Origin: Pacificispira sp002696645
GTDB taxonomy: Bacteria; Pseudomonadota; Alphaproteobacteria; UBA8366; Aestuariispiraceae
Assembly: GCF_048892425.1 (NCBI RefSeq)
Contig: NZ_JBLZHU010000009.1
Coordinates: 62,001 to 126,000, forward strand
DNA: 64,000 nt
Direction: 5' to 3'
The first letter of the stretch is position 1, and each line of letters opens with the position of its first letter. A program made the position numbers and the translations under genes. Under the pieces are notes generated by a model that did no database searches, was not told the DNA's origin, and worked only from the letters and a program-made list of their open reading frames with translations. Shown here piece by piece: positions 35,819-45,167 of the stretch.

Positions 35819-38281
35819 TTAGCCGTCTGCGCGCAGGCGGGTGTTATCCGGATCGAAGGGGCTTTCTTCCACAACGGTACAGCGATGAACTTTGCCCAGG
35901 ATTTCGATTTCCAGTTCCGTGCCGGGCTTGGTCAGGTCCGGGCGGATCATGGCCAGCGCCAGGGATTTTTCCAGCCGGAAGCCATAATTGCCCGATGTGC
36001 AACGACCCACGACATCCCCGTTCAAGGTGATCGGGTTTGATCCCAATGCATCGGCGTCTGTTGTGTCATGCACTTCCAGTGTTGTGAAGGCCCATTTGAA
36101 GCCCCGGTCTTTCCAGGCTGCCAGGGCATCGCGGCCCAGGAAATCGCCCTTATCCAGGTGAACGAAGCGATCCAGGCCGGATTCCAACGCCGCATATTCA
36201 ATGGAAAGCTCACGGCCTGGCAGGCGATAGGATTTTTCGATGCGCAGGCAGTCCATGGCGCGGATCCCAAAGGGCTTGATCCCCAGATCGGCACCCGCCG
36301 CCATCAGCTTGTCAAAGATATGGACCTGATATTCGATCGGGTGATGCAATTCCCAGCCCAATTCACCGACAAAGTTGACGCGCGCTGCCCGGCAGGGGGC
36401 ATTGCCGACATCGATATTCTGGCTGGACAGCCAGGGGAAGGCTTTGTTGGAGAAATCCGTGCGCGGGCTGACACGCTGCATCAAGGTGCGGGCCTTGGGA
36501 CCTGCGATAACCAGAACACCCATGGAATTGGTCAGGCTGTCGAACCGGACCGATCCGTCGGTTGGCATATGCTTCTTGATCCAGTCATGGTCCAGACGCT
36601 GATACGCCCCGGCCGACACGATATAGAAGCTGGGGTCGCCGGTCATGTAATCCGGTTCTTCCCGAAGGATCGTGAATTCCGAATGCACGCCACCACGGAC
36701 GCTCAGTGAATGGGCAAGGCCCAGCCGACCGATCTTTTTGGGCAGCTTATTGGCGACTAGATGGTCCAGGAAGGCTTCGGCACCTGGGCCGGAGATGCGG
36801 CATTTTGCAAAACCGGTCATGTCCAGGATGCCGACATTATCCATCACGTTTTTGCATTCCAGGCCAACCGCATCGTGCCATTTAGAGCGCCGGAAGGAAT
36901 AATGGTCCGTCTGTGGTGTTCCTTCGGGGGCGTAGAAATTGGCACGTTCCCAGCCGAAGCTGGCACCGAATACCGCGCCCAGATCTTTCAGGCGGTCATA
37001 GATCGGTGTGCGGCGCAGCGGGCGCGCGGCGGGGCGCTCTTCGTCTGGATAATGGGTGATGAAGACGTGATTATAGGCTTCTTCATTCTTTTCTACCAAA
37101 TAGGATTTGGTCGCGTAATCGCCGAAGCGACGGGGATCAACGCCCAGCATGTCGATGGTGGGTTCGCCTTCGACAATCCATTCGGCCAATTGCCAGCCCG
37201 CGCCACCGGCGGCAGTGATGCCGAAGCTGTGGCCTTCTGACAGCCAGAAATTCGGGCGGTCCCAGGCCGGTCCGATGATGGGATTGCCGTCGGGCGTATA
37301 ACAGATTGCGCCGTTATAGACTTTCTTGACGCCCACTTCTCCGAAGGCGGGAACTCGGAACATCGCGCCTTCGATATGAGGTTCCAATCGGTCCAAGTCT
37401 TCCTGAAACAATTCGTATTCACACTCCGCCGACGGGCCGTCGACATAACAGGCAGGCGCACCTTTCTCATAGGGGCCCAGGATCAGGCCGCCCTTTTCCT
37501 GGCGCATATACCACTGATTATCGGAATCCCGCAGTACGCCTAATTCCGGCAGGCCCTGGTCTTTGCGCGCAACCAGATCGGGGTGGTCGTCTGTTACGAT
37601 ATACTGGTGTTCCACCGGAATGACCGGAATGTCCAGGCCAACCATCGCGCCAGTCTGGCGGGCAAAGCTGCCCGTCGCAGAGATGATGTGTTCGCAGGTA
37701 ATCGTGCCCTTGTCGGTATGGACGCACCATTCGCCAGACGGGGTGCGGGTAATGGCGGTCACCGCAGTGTTCCGGTGGATCGTCGCCCCACGGGATCGTG
37801 CGCCCTGTGCCAAAGCCATGGTCAGGTCAGCAGGCTGAATATAACCGTCATCCGGATGCTGGATCGCACCGACCAGGCCATCAATGTTGCATAAGGGCCA
37901 GATTTCCTTGACCTGTTTCGGGGTCAGAAATTCGACATTGATACCGATTGTTGCCGCGACACCGGCATATTGGCGGTATTCGTCCATTCGGTCCTGAGTC
38001 TGTGCTAGGCGGATATTGGATACCTTGGCAAAGCCGACATCCTGGCCGGTCTCTTTCTGAAGCTCCTGATAAAAGTCTACAGAATATTTGTGAACCTGAC
38101 CGACGGAATAGCTCATGTTAAACAATGGCAACAAGCCCGCCGCATGCCAGGTGGACCCGGATGTCAGCTCTTTGCGTTCCAACAGCACGACATCGCTCCA
38201 GCCCTTTTTGGCCAGATGATACAATGCGGAAACGCCAACTACGCCTCCCCCAATAACGACTACCCGTGCATGGCTTTGCAT
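35819..38281 (-). CDS. dimethylglycine/sarcosine dehydrogenase-like FAD oxidoreductase with GcvT domain
   Basis: 820 residues from the ATG at 38281 (MQSHARVVVIGGG), preceded by AAGGG. An N-terminal DAO-type FAD domain (GGGVVGVSALYHLAKKG) contains SGSTWHAAGLLP, whose histidine corresponds to the covalent flavin attachment site of dimethylglycine dehydrogenase. The C-terminal half (about 440-820) is a GcvT-like tetrahydrofolate-binding aminomethyltransferase domain. The enzyme should oxidatively demethylate an N-methyl amine and pass the carbon to folate. Its neighbour at 39.7 kb is an MttB-family methyltransferase, supporting a methylamine or betaine role. The exact substrate is uncertain. Confidence 0.88.
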   Translation of the reverse strand: MQSHARVVVIGGGVVGVSALYHLAKKGWSDVVLLERKELTSGSTWHAAGLLPLFNMSYSVGQVHKYSVDFYQELQKETGQDVGFAKVSNIRLAQTQDRMDEYRQYAGVAATIGINVEFLTPKQVKEIWPLCNIDGLVGAIQHPDDGYIQPADLTMALAQGARSRGATIHRNTAVTAITRTPSGEWCVHTDKGTITCEHIISATGSFARQTGAMVGLDIPVIPVEHQYIVTDDHPDLVARKDQGLPELGVLRDSDNQWYMRQEKGGLILGPYEKGAPACYVDGPSAECEYELFQEDLDRLEPHIEGAMFRVPAFGEVGVKKVYNGAICYTPDGNPIIGPAWDRPNFWLSEGHSFGITAAGGAGWQLAEWIVEGEPTIDMLGVDPRRFGDYATKSYLVEKNEEAYNHVFITHYPDEERPAARPLRRTPIYDRLKDLGAVFGASFGWERANFYAPEGTPQTDHYSFRRSKWHDAVGLECKNVMDNVGILDMTGFAKCRISGPGAEAFLDHLVANKLPKKIGRLGLAHSLSVRGGVHSEFTILREEPDYMTGDPSFYIVSAGAYQRLDHDWIKKHMPTDGSVRFDSLTNSMGVLVIAGPKARTLMQRVSPRTDFSNKAFPWLSSQNIDVGNAPCRAARVNFVGELGWELHHPIEYQVHIFDKLMAAGADLGIKPFGIRAMDCLRIEKSYRLPGRELSIEYAALESGLDRFVHLDKGDFLGRDALAAWKDRGFKWAFTTLEVHDTTDADALGSNPITLNGDVVGRCTSGNYGFRLEKSLALAMIRPDLTKPGTELEIEILGKVHRCTVVEESPFDPDNTRLRADG

Positions 38282-38837
38282 GATGAAAGCGACCCTTCCC
38301 AATGGTCCGAGAGGTCTGACCGACCCCTTCGGTTCGTGTGCTGTTTACGATGCGCAGAATGTTGAATACAGTTGGATATCGCTTTCACGTTTGCGACGTT
38401 CACACCAAATCCTACGCCACATCTTTGTAGATTCTTAAATGAATATCACCGAAACAGCGCTGATATTTAGGGCGCGCCCTGTTGGTTCCAGGGTGCCCGA
38501 CAACCTGTGTCGAAAAAACGATAATTCTATCTTAGGGTGGTGTTGTTTTTCGTGGTTCAGTTGGTGCATAAATTATTGTTCAAGGGCGAAGTTCTGGATG
38601 TTTTAGTGAGTTTTTATCCAGAAAAGAATTAAGGTCAATGTATCAGGAATTATACATTATAACATTTAAAGTATAATGCTGGTTGATTCCTGAACACAGT
38701 TCGAATACGGTTTTTTGGGGGGGCAAATTCAATCGCCCTGAAATTGTGTTGGACGTGGTTTATCGCATTTCCGCGCGGCCTGCATTGGCTTGCCGAAGCG
38801 ATCAAACGATTCAATTTTGTTGAGGTGAATTCAATCA
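38282..38837. other. AT-rich intergenic region between divergent genes
   Basis: 556 bp without a supportable gene, between the divergent dehydrogenase and PAS_5 genes. It contains the palindrome AGGGCGCGCCCT near 38470 and an inverted repeat at 38649-38677 (ATTATAC, 15 bases, GTATAAT). Both could be regulator sites; no consensus promoter is obvious to me. Confidence 0.5.
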
Positions 38838-39485
38838 ATGGTACATGTAAACCAGACAGTGCCAGAAGAGCGTGATGGAAACGACTATTGCGTAGCGCCG
38901 GGCGTTCTGAATGCCTTGTTGCAAGGCGACGCTGATGCCGTTTTTTCGCATTTTCAGAGCGATACGCATGAGCCATTAACTCTGACATGGGCACCTGATA
39001 AGGATGGCCTGCCAAGCTTGATGATGCAGCGTTTCTACGAGGCATGGTCTGAAATGCCAAGTCCCCAGCCAAATGCTGTACCAAACGTCAATGATTTCGA
39101 TGTTTTTAAGTTTCGCGCCGCGATGGGGTTCATGATGTATATGGATGTCATCGACGGTGGCGAAGATTTTCAGTTCCGGGTTTTTGGCAGTCGGGTTGCA
39201 GATTTTATCGGGTTTGACTGGACTGGGCGTCTCGTGTCCGACCTGCCGGCCAGTCCGTCCTGCCGTGCCTATCTTATGACGTGCTACCGGGCCATACTTC
39301 AGAGCAAACAGCCCCTGTATACCAAGCATCGGTTGAGAAGAGCCGAGGCGATTGTGGAGTGGGAGCGTTTTCTTGTGCCGTTGTGTGATGAGTCACAATC
39401 CGTTTCTCGCATTCTGGGGCTTAGTGTCCCAATCCTGATTTCGCCGGGATACGGTCAAGGCGAGACCTCAACCTTTTCTTTCTGA
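38838..39485 (+). CDS. PAS_5-domain protein
   Basis: 215 residues. The stretch FDVFKFRAAMGFMMYMDVIDGGEDFQFRVFGSRVADFIGFDWTGR divides into segments typical of the PAS_5 family, single-domain PAS proteins abundant in Rhodospirillales-like bacteria. It probably binds a small ligand or acts as a sensor. No output domain is present. It lies between the dehydrogenase and the MttB-family gene and reads towards the latter. Confidence 0.8.
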   Translation: MVHVNQTVPEERDGNDYCVAPGVLNALLQGDADAVFSHFQSDTHEPLTLTWAPDKDGLPSLMMQRFYEAWSEMPSPQPNAVPNVNDFDVFKFRAAMGFMMYMDVIDGGEDFQFRVFGSRVADFIGFDWTGRLVSDLPASPSCRAYLMTCYRAILQSKQPLYTKHRLRRAEAIVEWERFLVPLCDESQSVSRILGLSVPILISPGYGQGETSTFSF

Positions 39486-39673
39486 TCCTTGATTTAAGAC
39501 TGGTTATGGATCGAATGACGCGGCTTGACGATAAGTAAGTCGCGATTTCGCACGTCTGAACGGACAGGACGCGCAATAACGTCCCCATACGGTTCTGCTG
39601 TTGGCGGCAGGGCAATCCTGACACAGCGGCAAGACAGTCGTGGTTGGTCGATAAGTCATCCTTAAGGGTGACG

Positions 39674-41296
39674 ATGAAAGGGATGATGATGGGTGACAAT
39701 TTGCTCGATACGTCGGCTGGCGCAGGGTCTGCGACAGATGCAGGTACAGAGTCCGGCGCACGGCGTCATGGGCGCGGCGGTGGCAGTGGTCGCGCCGCCC
39801 GTCAGGCAGCGCGTGCAACCGGCGACTTAGGGGCGCCCGCCTATATCACCCGCAAGATCGGTTACTTCAATCTGCTGGATGAAGATGGCCTGGATCTGAT
39901 TGAACGCAACGCAGACACCGTTCTGGAAGAAATCGGCCTGGATTTTCGCGGTGACGAAGAAGTCCTGCAGATGTGGCGCGATCAGGGCTGTGACGTGCAG
40001 GGCGAACGGGTGCATTTCCCAAAAGGTCTGTGCAAAAAGCTTGTTCAGGATACGGCCCCGTCGCTGATTACCCAGCATGCACGCAATCCTGCCCGCACGG
40101 TTAAAATGGGGGAGGGGAATACAGTTCTAGTCCCGGCCTATGGACCCCCCTTCGTGCGCGACCTGGATAAGGGGCGTCGCTATGGCACGATTGAGGATTT
40201 CCGTAATTTCGTGAAGCTGGCCTATATGTCGACCGGCCTGCATCATTCCGGCGGAACGGTGTGTGAGCCTGTCGATATTCCCGTGAACAAGCGTCACCTT
40301 GATATGGTCTACAGCCATATGCGCTGGTCCGACAAACCGTTCATGGGGTCGGTCACGGCACCGGAACGGGCGCAAGATACCGTCGATATGTGCAAGATCC
40401 TGTTTGGCGCAGACTTCGTCGATCAGAATTGCGTGGTGATCAATCTGATCAATGCGAATTCTCCCATGGTTTGGGATGATACGATGCTGGGCGCTTTGAA
40501 GGTCTATGCCCGCAACAATCAGGCAACGGTAATCTCTCCCTTCATTCTGGCAGGCGCGATGAGCCCGGTCACGGTGCTGGGGACATTGACGCAGCTTTAT
40601 GCTGAGGCTTTGGCCGGGATGGCCCTGACACAGGTGGTTCGGCCCGGCGCACCGACAATCTTTGGTACGTTTGCATCGTCTATTTCCATGCAGTCGGGCG
40701 CGCCGACCTTTGGCACACCGGAACCATCGCTGGTGCTGTATGGGGCGGCACAATTGGCGCGGCGTCTGGGTGTTCCGTTCCGCTCGGGCGGTGGTTTCAC
40801 CGCGTCCAAGATTGCCGATGCGCAGGCGGCGTATGAATCGGCCAACACATTGCAGACTGCGGCTTTGGGGGGCGTGAATTTCATGCTGCATACCGCAGGC
40901 TGGCTGGAAGGCGGTCTGTCCATGGGATACGAAAAATTTGTCATGGATGCGGATCAGGCCGCAATGCTGGTGCGTTTGTTGGACGGTGTGGACATGACAG
41001 AAAACGGCCAGGCCATGGATGCCATCCGCGAAGTTGGGCCGGGCATGCACTATCTGGGTTGTAACCACACACAGCGGAATTTTGAAACCGCCTTCTATCG
41101 CTCCCCACTGGCGGACAACAATTCCTATGAACAATGGGAGGCGGAAGGCAGCCTGGATATGAATCAACGGGCAAATGCGCGCTGGAAGAAGATGTTGAAC
41201 GACTATATTCCCCCGGCCATTGATCCTGCGGTTGACGAGGCTCTGCTGGACTTCATCAAACAGCGCAAAGAGTCGATGCCCGACGCGAGCTATTAA
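39674..41296 (+). CDS. MttB-family (non-pyrrolysine) methyltransferase
   Basis: 540 residues from the ATG at 39674, which has AAGGG upstream. The family stretches (LLDEDGLDLIERNADTVLEEIGLDF, PFMGSVTAPERAQDTVDM and the GGGFTASKIADAQAAYES region) are clear when read in parts. The gene is read through without an in-frame TAG, so it lacks the pyrrolysine of archaeal MttB. Characterised non-pyrrolysine members (MtgB-type) demethylate quaternary amines such as glycine betaine using a corrinoid protein. No corrinoid protein gene lies nearby. The N-terminus (about 1-45) is low-complexity. A strong terminator follows. Confidence 0.88.
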   Translation: MKGMMMGDNLLDTSAGAGSATDAGTESGARRHGRGGGSGRAARQAARATGDLGAPAYITRKIGYFNLLDEDGLDLIERNADTVLEEIGLDFRGDEEVLQMWRDQGCDVQGERVHFPKGLCKKLVQDTAPSLITQHARNPARTVKMGEGNTVLVPAYGPPFVRDLDKGRRYGTIEDFRNFVKLAYMSTGLHHSGGTVCEPVDIPVNKRHLDMVYSHMRWSDKPFMGSVTAPERAQDTVDMCKILFGADFVDQNCVVINLINANSPMVWDDTMLGALKVYARNNQATVISPFILAGAMSPVTVLGTLTQLYAEALAGMALTQVVRPGAPTIFGTFASSISMQSGAPTFGTPEPSLVLYGAAQLARRLGVPFRSGGGFTASKIADAQAAYESANTLQTAALGGVNFMLHTAGWLEGGLSMGYEKFVMDADQAAMLVRLLDGVDMTENGQAMDAIREVGPGMHYLGCNHTQRNFETAFYRSPLADNNSYEQWEAEGSLDMNQRANARWKKMLNDYIPPAIDPAVDEALLDFIKQRKESMPDASY

Positions 41297-41327
41297 TCCG
41301 CCCGCATAGTTACATTCAGTCAAGCTT

Positions 41328-41376
41328 AAGCCGGATGATGCTGCATATTCTGTTGTGTCATCCGGCTTTTGCTTTT
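41328..41376 (+). terminator. rho-independent terminator after the MttB-family gene
   Basis: AAGCCGGATGA (41328-41338) and TCATCCGGCTT (41358-41368) are exact reverse complements with a 19-base loop, followed by TTGCTTTTT. It lies 32 bp after the stop codon. Confidence 0.85.
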
Positions 41377-41568
41377 TCGCCATGATGTCAGATTCGGCAA
41401 ATTTGATTGGTGCTCGTTAAATGCGGTTTAAAAAATTAACCATGTTATCAATGATTAAGCCCAGATTTGTGTCTCAGTTTGCCCGATTTTTAACCCCCTT
41501 GAACAGAATCTTGTAATAGGCTTAGATTTCTAAGACTACTCGTCTCTGTGGGTGGATTGGGGCAGAGC

Positions 41569-41784
41569 ATGGTGACTAAGAACGATCAGATTTCAGAAGT
41601 CCGTGACAAGCTGTCGTTGGAGCTGGGGCATGAACTGGCCGACAGCCTGGTGCGGGCGGGTCGGTTGCGAGGTGTCTATAGTTTGGACATGCAATTGGCG
41701 ATCAGTGATGGTCTGGAAGGCTTAAGTTCTGAAAAGCGCCGTAAGGTTCTGGATCTGTTAGACACGTTGATGCCCAAGAAATAA
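41569..41784 (+). CDS. small protein of unknown function
   Basis: 71 residues from ATG 41569 (GGGG upstream); a GTG at 41548 is also in frame. The protein is charged and helical (DKLSLELGHELADSLVRAG, later KRRKVLDLLDTLMPKK). No family is recognised. It stands alone 143 bp before glmU on the same strand. Codon use and charge pattern look like a real gene. Confidence 0.55.
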   Translation: MVTKNDQISEVRDKLSLELGHELADSLVRAGRLRGVYSLDMQLAISDGLEGLSSEKRRKVLDLLDTLMPKK

Positions 41785-41927
41785 TCGGCAGCCCCTGTAA
41801 AATATTGTAACAATCCGACATGGCTTGAAACACCTTGTGACTTGGCCCAAGCCTTGGTCTATGGCAGGTATTCTGCCTACACGATGTAGAATCGTTTCCG
41901 GAACTTCTGCAAGCTTGGTTTCGCCCT

Positions 41928-43283
41928 ATGTCTGAACATCCGATTGCCGCCGTGATCCTTGCCGCCGGGAAGGGAACACGCATGAAATCCACCCGCCCGA
42001 AGGTGCTGCATGAAATTGCGGGAAAATCGCTGGTTGGGCATTTGCTGGCGGCGATAGAACAACTGGGTACGAAACAGTGCGCCGTGGTTGTTGGACCGGA
42101 TATGGACAGCGTGACCCAGGCCGTAGCTCCGGTTCCAACTGTCCTTCAAAAAGAACAGTTGGGCACTGCGGATGCCCTGAAGGCGGCGCGGCCGGTTTTG
42201 GAAACAGTCGAACGCGGCACTGTTCTGGTTGTGTTTGGCGACACGCCTTTCATCGCGCCCCAGACCCTGGCTGCGATGGTAGAGGAGCGCGAGGCTGGCG
42301 CGGCAGTTGTCGTACTGGGATTCGAACCCGAAGATCCAGGCGCGTATGGCCGGTTGGTTGTTGATCCTTCAGGCGACCTGCAGGCGATTGTTGAATACAA
42401 TGATGCCGATGATGCGACCCGCAAGATCGGCCTGTGCAATTCTGGCGTTATGGCGATAGATGCGTCGCGCGTGTTCGATCTGGTGGATCGCATCGGCAAT
42501 GACAATGTGAAGGGCGAATATTACCTGACCGATATTGTCGCCATCGCCCGTGCACAGGATTTGTCCTGTCGCGTCATTCTGGCGCAAGAGGAAGAGTTAC
42601 GGGGGATCAATTCCCGCAGTGAATTGGCGACTGCTGAGGCGCAATGGCAGGCCCGCGCCCGGCTGGCCGCGATGGACGCTGGTGTGACATTGCAGGACCC
42701 CCAGACGGTTTATTTTTCCTGGGATACCGTGCTGGGACAGGATGTCACCATCGGTCAAAATGTCGTCTTTGGCCCCAAGGTTGTGGTCCAGGGCGATGTG
42801 ACGATTAAGGCTTTCAGTCATATGGAAGGCTGTGTCATTCGACGGGGCGCGGTGGTCGGCCCCTATGCGCGGCTGCGCCCTGGTGCGGATATCGGCGAAG
42901 AGGCGCGGATCGGCAATTTTGTCGAGGTCAAGAATGCGACATTCGCGGCAGGGGCCAAGGCGAACCATCTCAGCTATATCGGCGATGCCACTGTTGGCGA
43001 ACGCGCCAATATCGGGGCTGGCACCATTACCTGCAACTATGATGGATACCTGAAGCATCAAACCATGATCGGGGCGGAGGCCTTTATCGGCTCCAACAGT
43101 GCCCTGGTTGCGCCGGTAACGATTGGAGCGCGCGCAACCATCGGCGCGGGATCCACAATTACCCGCACGGTCGCGCCCGATGCCTTGTCCATTGCCCGGG
43201 GTGACCAGCGGGACCTGCCCGGCCTGGCCGCCAAATTGCGCGCCCGCCTGAAGGCGCGTAAAGAGGCGCTGAAGAAAACCTGA
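41928..43283 (+). CDS. glmU: bifunctional UDP-GlcNAc pyrophosphorylase / GlcN-1-P acetyltransferase
   Basis: 451 residues. The N-terminal uridyltransferase has LAAGKGTRMKSTRPKVLH; the C-terminal left-handed beta-helix has repeated hexapeptides (for example QDVTIGQNVVFGPKVVVQG in part) and the acetyltransferase site around NHLSYIGD. It makes UDP-GlcNAc for peptidoglycan and lipopolysaccharide. glmS starts 28 bp downstream, so the pair provides the whole route from fructose-6-phosphate apart from GlmM. Confidence 0.97.
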   Translation: MSEHPIAAVILAAGKGTRMKSTRPKVLHEIAGKSLVGHLLAAIEQLGTKQCAVVVGPDMDSVTQAVAPVPTVLQKEQLGTADALKAARPVLETVERGTVLVVFGDTPFIAPQTLAAMVEEREAGAAVVVLGFEPEDPGAYGRLVVDPSGDLQAIVEYNDADDATRKIGLCNSGVMAIDASRVFDLVDRIGNDNVKGEYYLTDIVAIARAQDLSCRVILAQEEELRGINSRSELATAEAQWQARARLAAMDAGVTLQDPQTVYFSWDTVLGQDVTIGQNVVFGPKVVVQGDVTIKAFSHMEGCVIRRGAVVGPYARLRPGADIGEEARIGNFVEVKNATFAAGAKANHLSYIGDATVGERANIGAGTITCNYDGYLKHQTMIGAEAFIGSNSALVAPVTIGARATIGAGSTITRTVAPDALSIARGDQRDLPGLAAKLRARLKARKEALKKT

Positions 43284-43311
43284 ACCTTTCATTCTGGAAA
43301 GACGATAATTT

Positions 43312-45141
43312 ATGTGCGGTATTATTGGCATTTTAGGGAAATCACAGGTCGCGCCCATCCTGGTCGATGGTTTGAAGCGCCTGGAATATCGCGGCTATGA
43401 CTCGGCGGGTATCGCAACCCTGGTGGGGGATGCAATCGACCGCCGCCGCGCGCCTGGAAAATTGCACAATCTGGCAAAAGTGCTGGAGGATACCCCGCTG
43501 TCTGGCACGACAGGGATCGGTCATACCCGCTGGGCCACCCATGGTGTACCATCAGAGGGGAATGCCCATCCCCATGCGACGGATCGCGTTGCCATCGTCC
43601 ATAATGGCATTATCGAGAATTATCAGGAATTGCGGGAGGGGCTGGCCGATAAGGATGTCGTCTATACCAGTGAAACCGACACCGAAGTTGTCGCGCATCT
43701 GGTCACCGATTTCCTGAATCAGGGCCTCAGCCCGAAAGAGGCCGTGGCGCGCACCGTGCCCATGCTGGAAGGGGCCTTTGGCCTGGTGATGATCTTTGCG
43801 GGCCACCCAGACGTGATGATCGGCGCGCGGCGCGGCAGTCCCCTGGCCATTGGCTATGGCGATGGGGAGATGTTTTTTGGCTCCGATGCCCTGGCGCTGG
43901 CCCCGATGACCCGGCGTATCAGCTATCTGGAAGAGGGCGATTGGGCCGTCGTGACCCCCAAAGGGGCGGAAGTCTTTGACACCGATGGTGCCCCCGTCAC
44001 CCGAAAGATCGTTGAAACCGCCGTGTCTGGTGCAATGATCGGCAAGGGTAATTATCAGCACTTCATGCAGAAGGAAATTCATGAACAACCCGCCGTGATC
44101 GGCGATACCCTGCATTCCATGCTGAACCCGGCGACCCAGACCATAACCCTGCCGGACCTGCCCTTTGATCTGGCTGGGATTTCCAAAATTACCATTGGGG
44201 CCTGTGGCACGGCGTCCTATGCCGGATGCGTCGCGAAATACTGGATTGAGGAATTGGCGCGCCTGCCGGTCGAAGTCGATGTCGGATCCGAATTGCGCTA
44301 TCGTGAAACCCCATTGCCTAAGGATGGCCTGGCCCTGTTCATCAGCCAATCTGGGGAGACGATGGATACGCTGGAAGCCCTGCGGTATGCCAGGCGCGAA
44401 GGGCAACATATCCTGTCCATCATCAATGTGCCGGAATCGACCATTGCGCGCAGTTCCGATGCGGTGCTCCAGACATTGGCCGGTCCCGAAATCGGGGTCG
44501 CTTCGACCAAGGCTTTCACCACGCAATTGACGGTTCTGTCCTGTCTGGCGATTGCCATCGCAAAGGCGCGGGGCACCTTGTCGCGGGAGCGGGAGGCTGT
44601 TCTGGCCGCTGCGCTGGCGGAAGTGCCTGGTCGTGCTGCCGAAGTTCTGGTGCATGATGAGTATATCCGTGAGATCGCGCAGACGGTTGCCAAGGCGCGG
44701 GACGTTTTTTTCATGGGGCGCGGCTCCTCTTTCCCCATCGCCTTGGAAGGGGCCTTGAAGCTGAAAGAAATCTCCTACATCCACGCCGAAGGCTATCCGG
44801 CGGGTGAGATGAAACATGGCCCCATCGCGCTGATCGAAGAAAATGTGCCGATCATCATGATCGCGCCTTCTGGCCCGCTGTTTGAGAAGACGGCATCCAA
44901 TGTGCAGGAAATGGTCAGCCGGGGCGGGCGCGTTATCTTCCTGTCCGATGCCGATGGTATTGCTAAAATGACCCGCATGGCAAAACCCTTTGCCAGTATC
45001 GAACTGCCCAAGGTCGACCCCTATGTCGCACCAATCCTGTATACCATCCCGGTGCAATTGCTGGCCTATCACACCGCTGTCATCAAGGGCACGGATGTCG
45101 ATCAACCCCGCAATCTGGCAAAGGCTGTGACGGTGGAGTAA
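43312..45141 (+). CDS. glmS: glutamine--fructose-6-phosphate aminotransferase
   Basis: 609 residues, the standard length. The N-terminal class II amidotransferase begins MCGIIGILG with nucleophile Cys2; two SIS domains follow (GTASYAG, ISQSGETMDT), and the C-terminus ends KAVTVE as in the family. It converts fructose-6-phosphate to glucosamine-6-phosphate. No glmS riboswitch-like leader is present; the 28-bp gap from glmU suggests co-transcription. Confidence 0.97.
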   Translation: MCGIIGILGKSQVAPILVDGLKRLEYRGYDSAGIATLVGDAIDRRRAPGKLHNLAKVLEDTPLSGTTGIGHTRWATHGVPSEGNAHPHATDRVAIVHNGIIENYQELREGLADKDVVYTSETDTEVVAHLVTDFLNQGLSPKEAVARTVPMLEGAFGLVMIFAGHPDVMIGARRGSPLAIGYGDGEMFFGSDALALAPMTRRISYLEEGDWAVVTPKGAEVFDTDGAPVTRKIVETAVSGAMIGKGNYQHFMQKEIHEQPAVIGDTLHSMLNPATQTITLPDLPFDLAGISKITIGACGTASYAGCVAKYWIEELARLPVEVDVGSELRYRETPLPKDGLALFISQSGETMDTLEALRYARREGQHILSIINVPESTIARSSDAVLQTLAGPEIGVASTKAFTTQLTVLSCLAIAIAKARGTLSREREAVLAAALAEVPGRAAEVLVHDEYIREIAQTVAKARDVFFMGRGSSFPIALEGALKLKEISYIHAEGYPAGEMKHGPIALIEENVPIIMIAPSGPLFEKTASNVQEMVSRGGRVIFLSDADGIAKMTRMAKPFASIELPKVDPYVAPILYTIPVQLLAYHTAVIKGTDVDQPRNLAKAVTVE

Positions 45142-45162
45142 GGAGGACCAATGGTCCTCCTT
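45140..45162. terminator. hairpin between convergent glmS and the COG0523 GTPase gene
   Basis: AAGGAGGACC and GGTCCTCCTT are exact 10-bp reverse complements around a three-base loop. It begins at the glmS stop and ends 5 bp before the convergent gene's stop, the position of a bidirectional terminator. No long T-tract follows, so strength is uncertain. Confidence 0.6.
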
Positions 45163-45167
45163 CCGGT

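Noticed and set aside
39674..41296. Pyrrolysine-containing trimethylamine methyltransferase
   Set aside because: The frame has no internal TAG, so it belongs to the non-pyrrolysine branch.
40127..41383. 418-codon open frame on the minus strand
   Set aside because: It lies opposite the MttB-family gene and its translation has no recognisable family or sensible start.
43284..43311. glmS ribozyme or riboswitch
   Set aside because: Only 28 bp separate glmU and glmS, too short for the element.
43552..45105. 517-codon open frame on the minus strand
   Set aside because: It lies entirely opposite glmS and shows no domain; long antisense frames are common in GC-rich genes.
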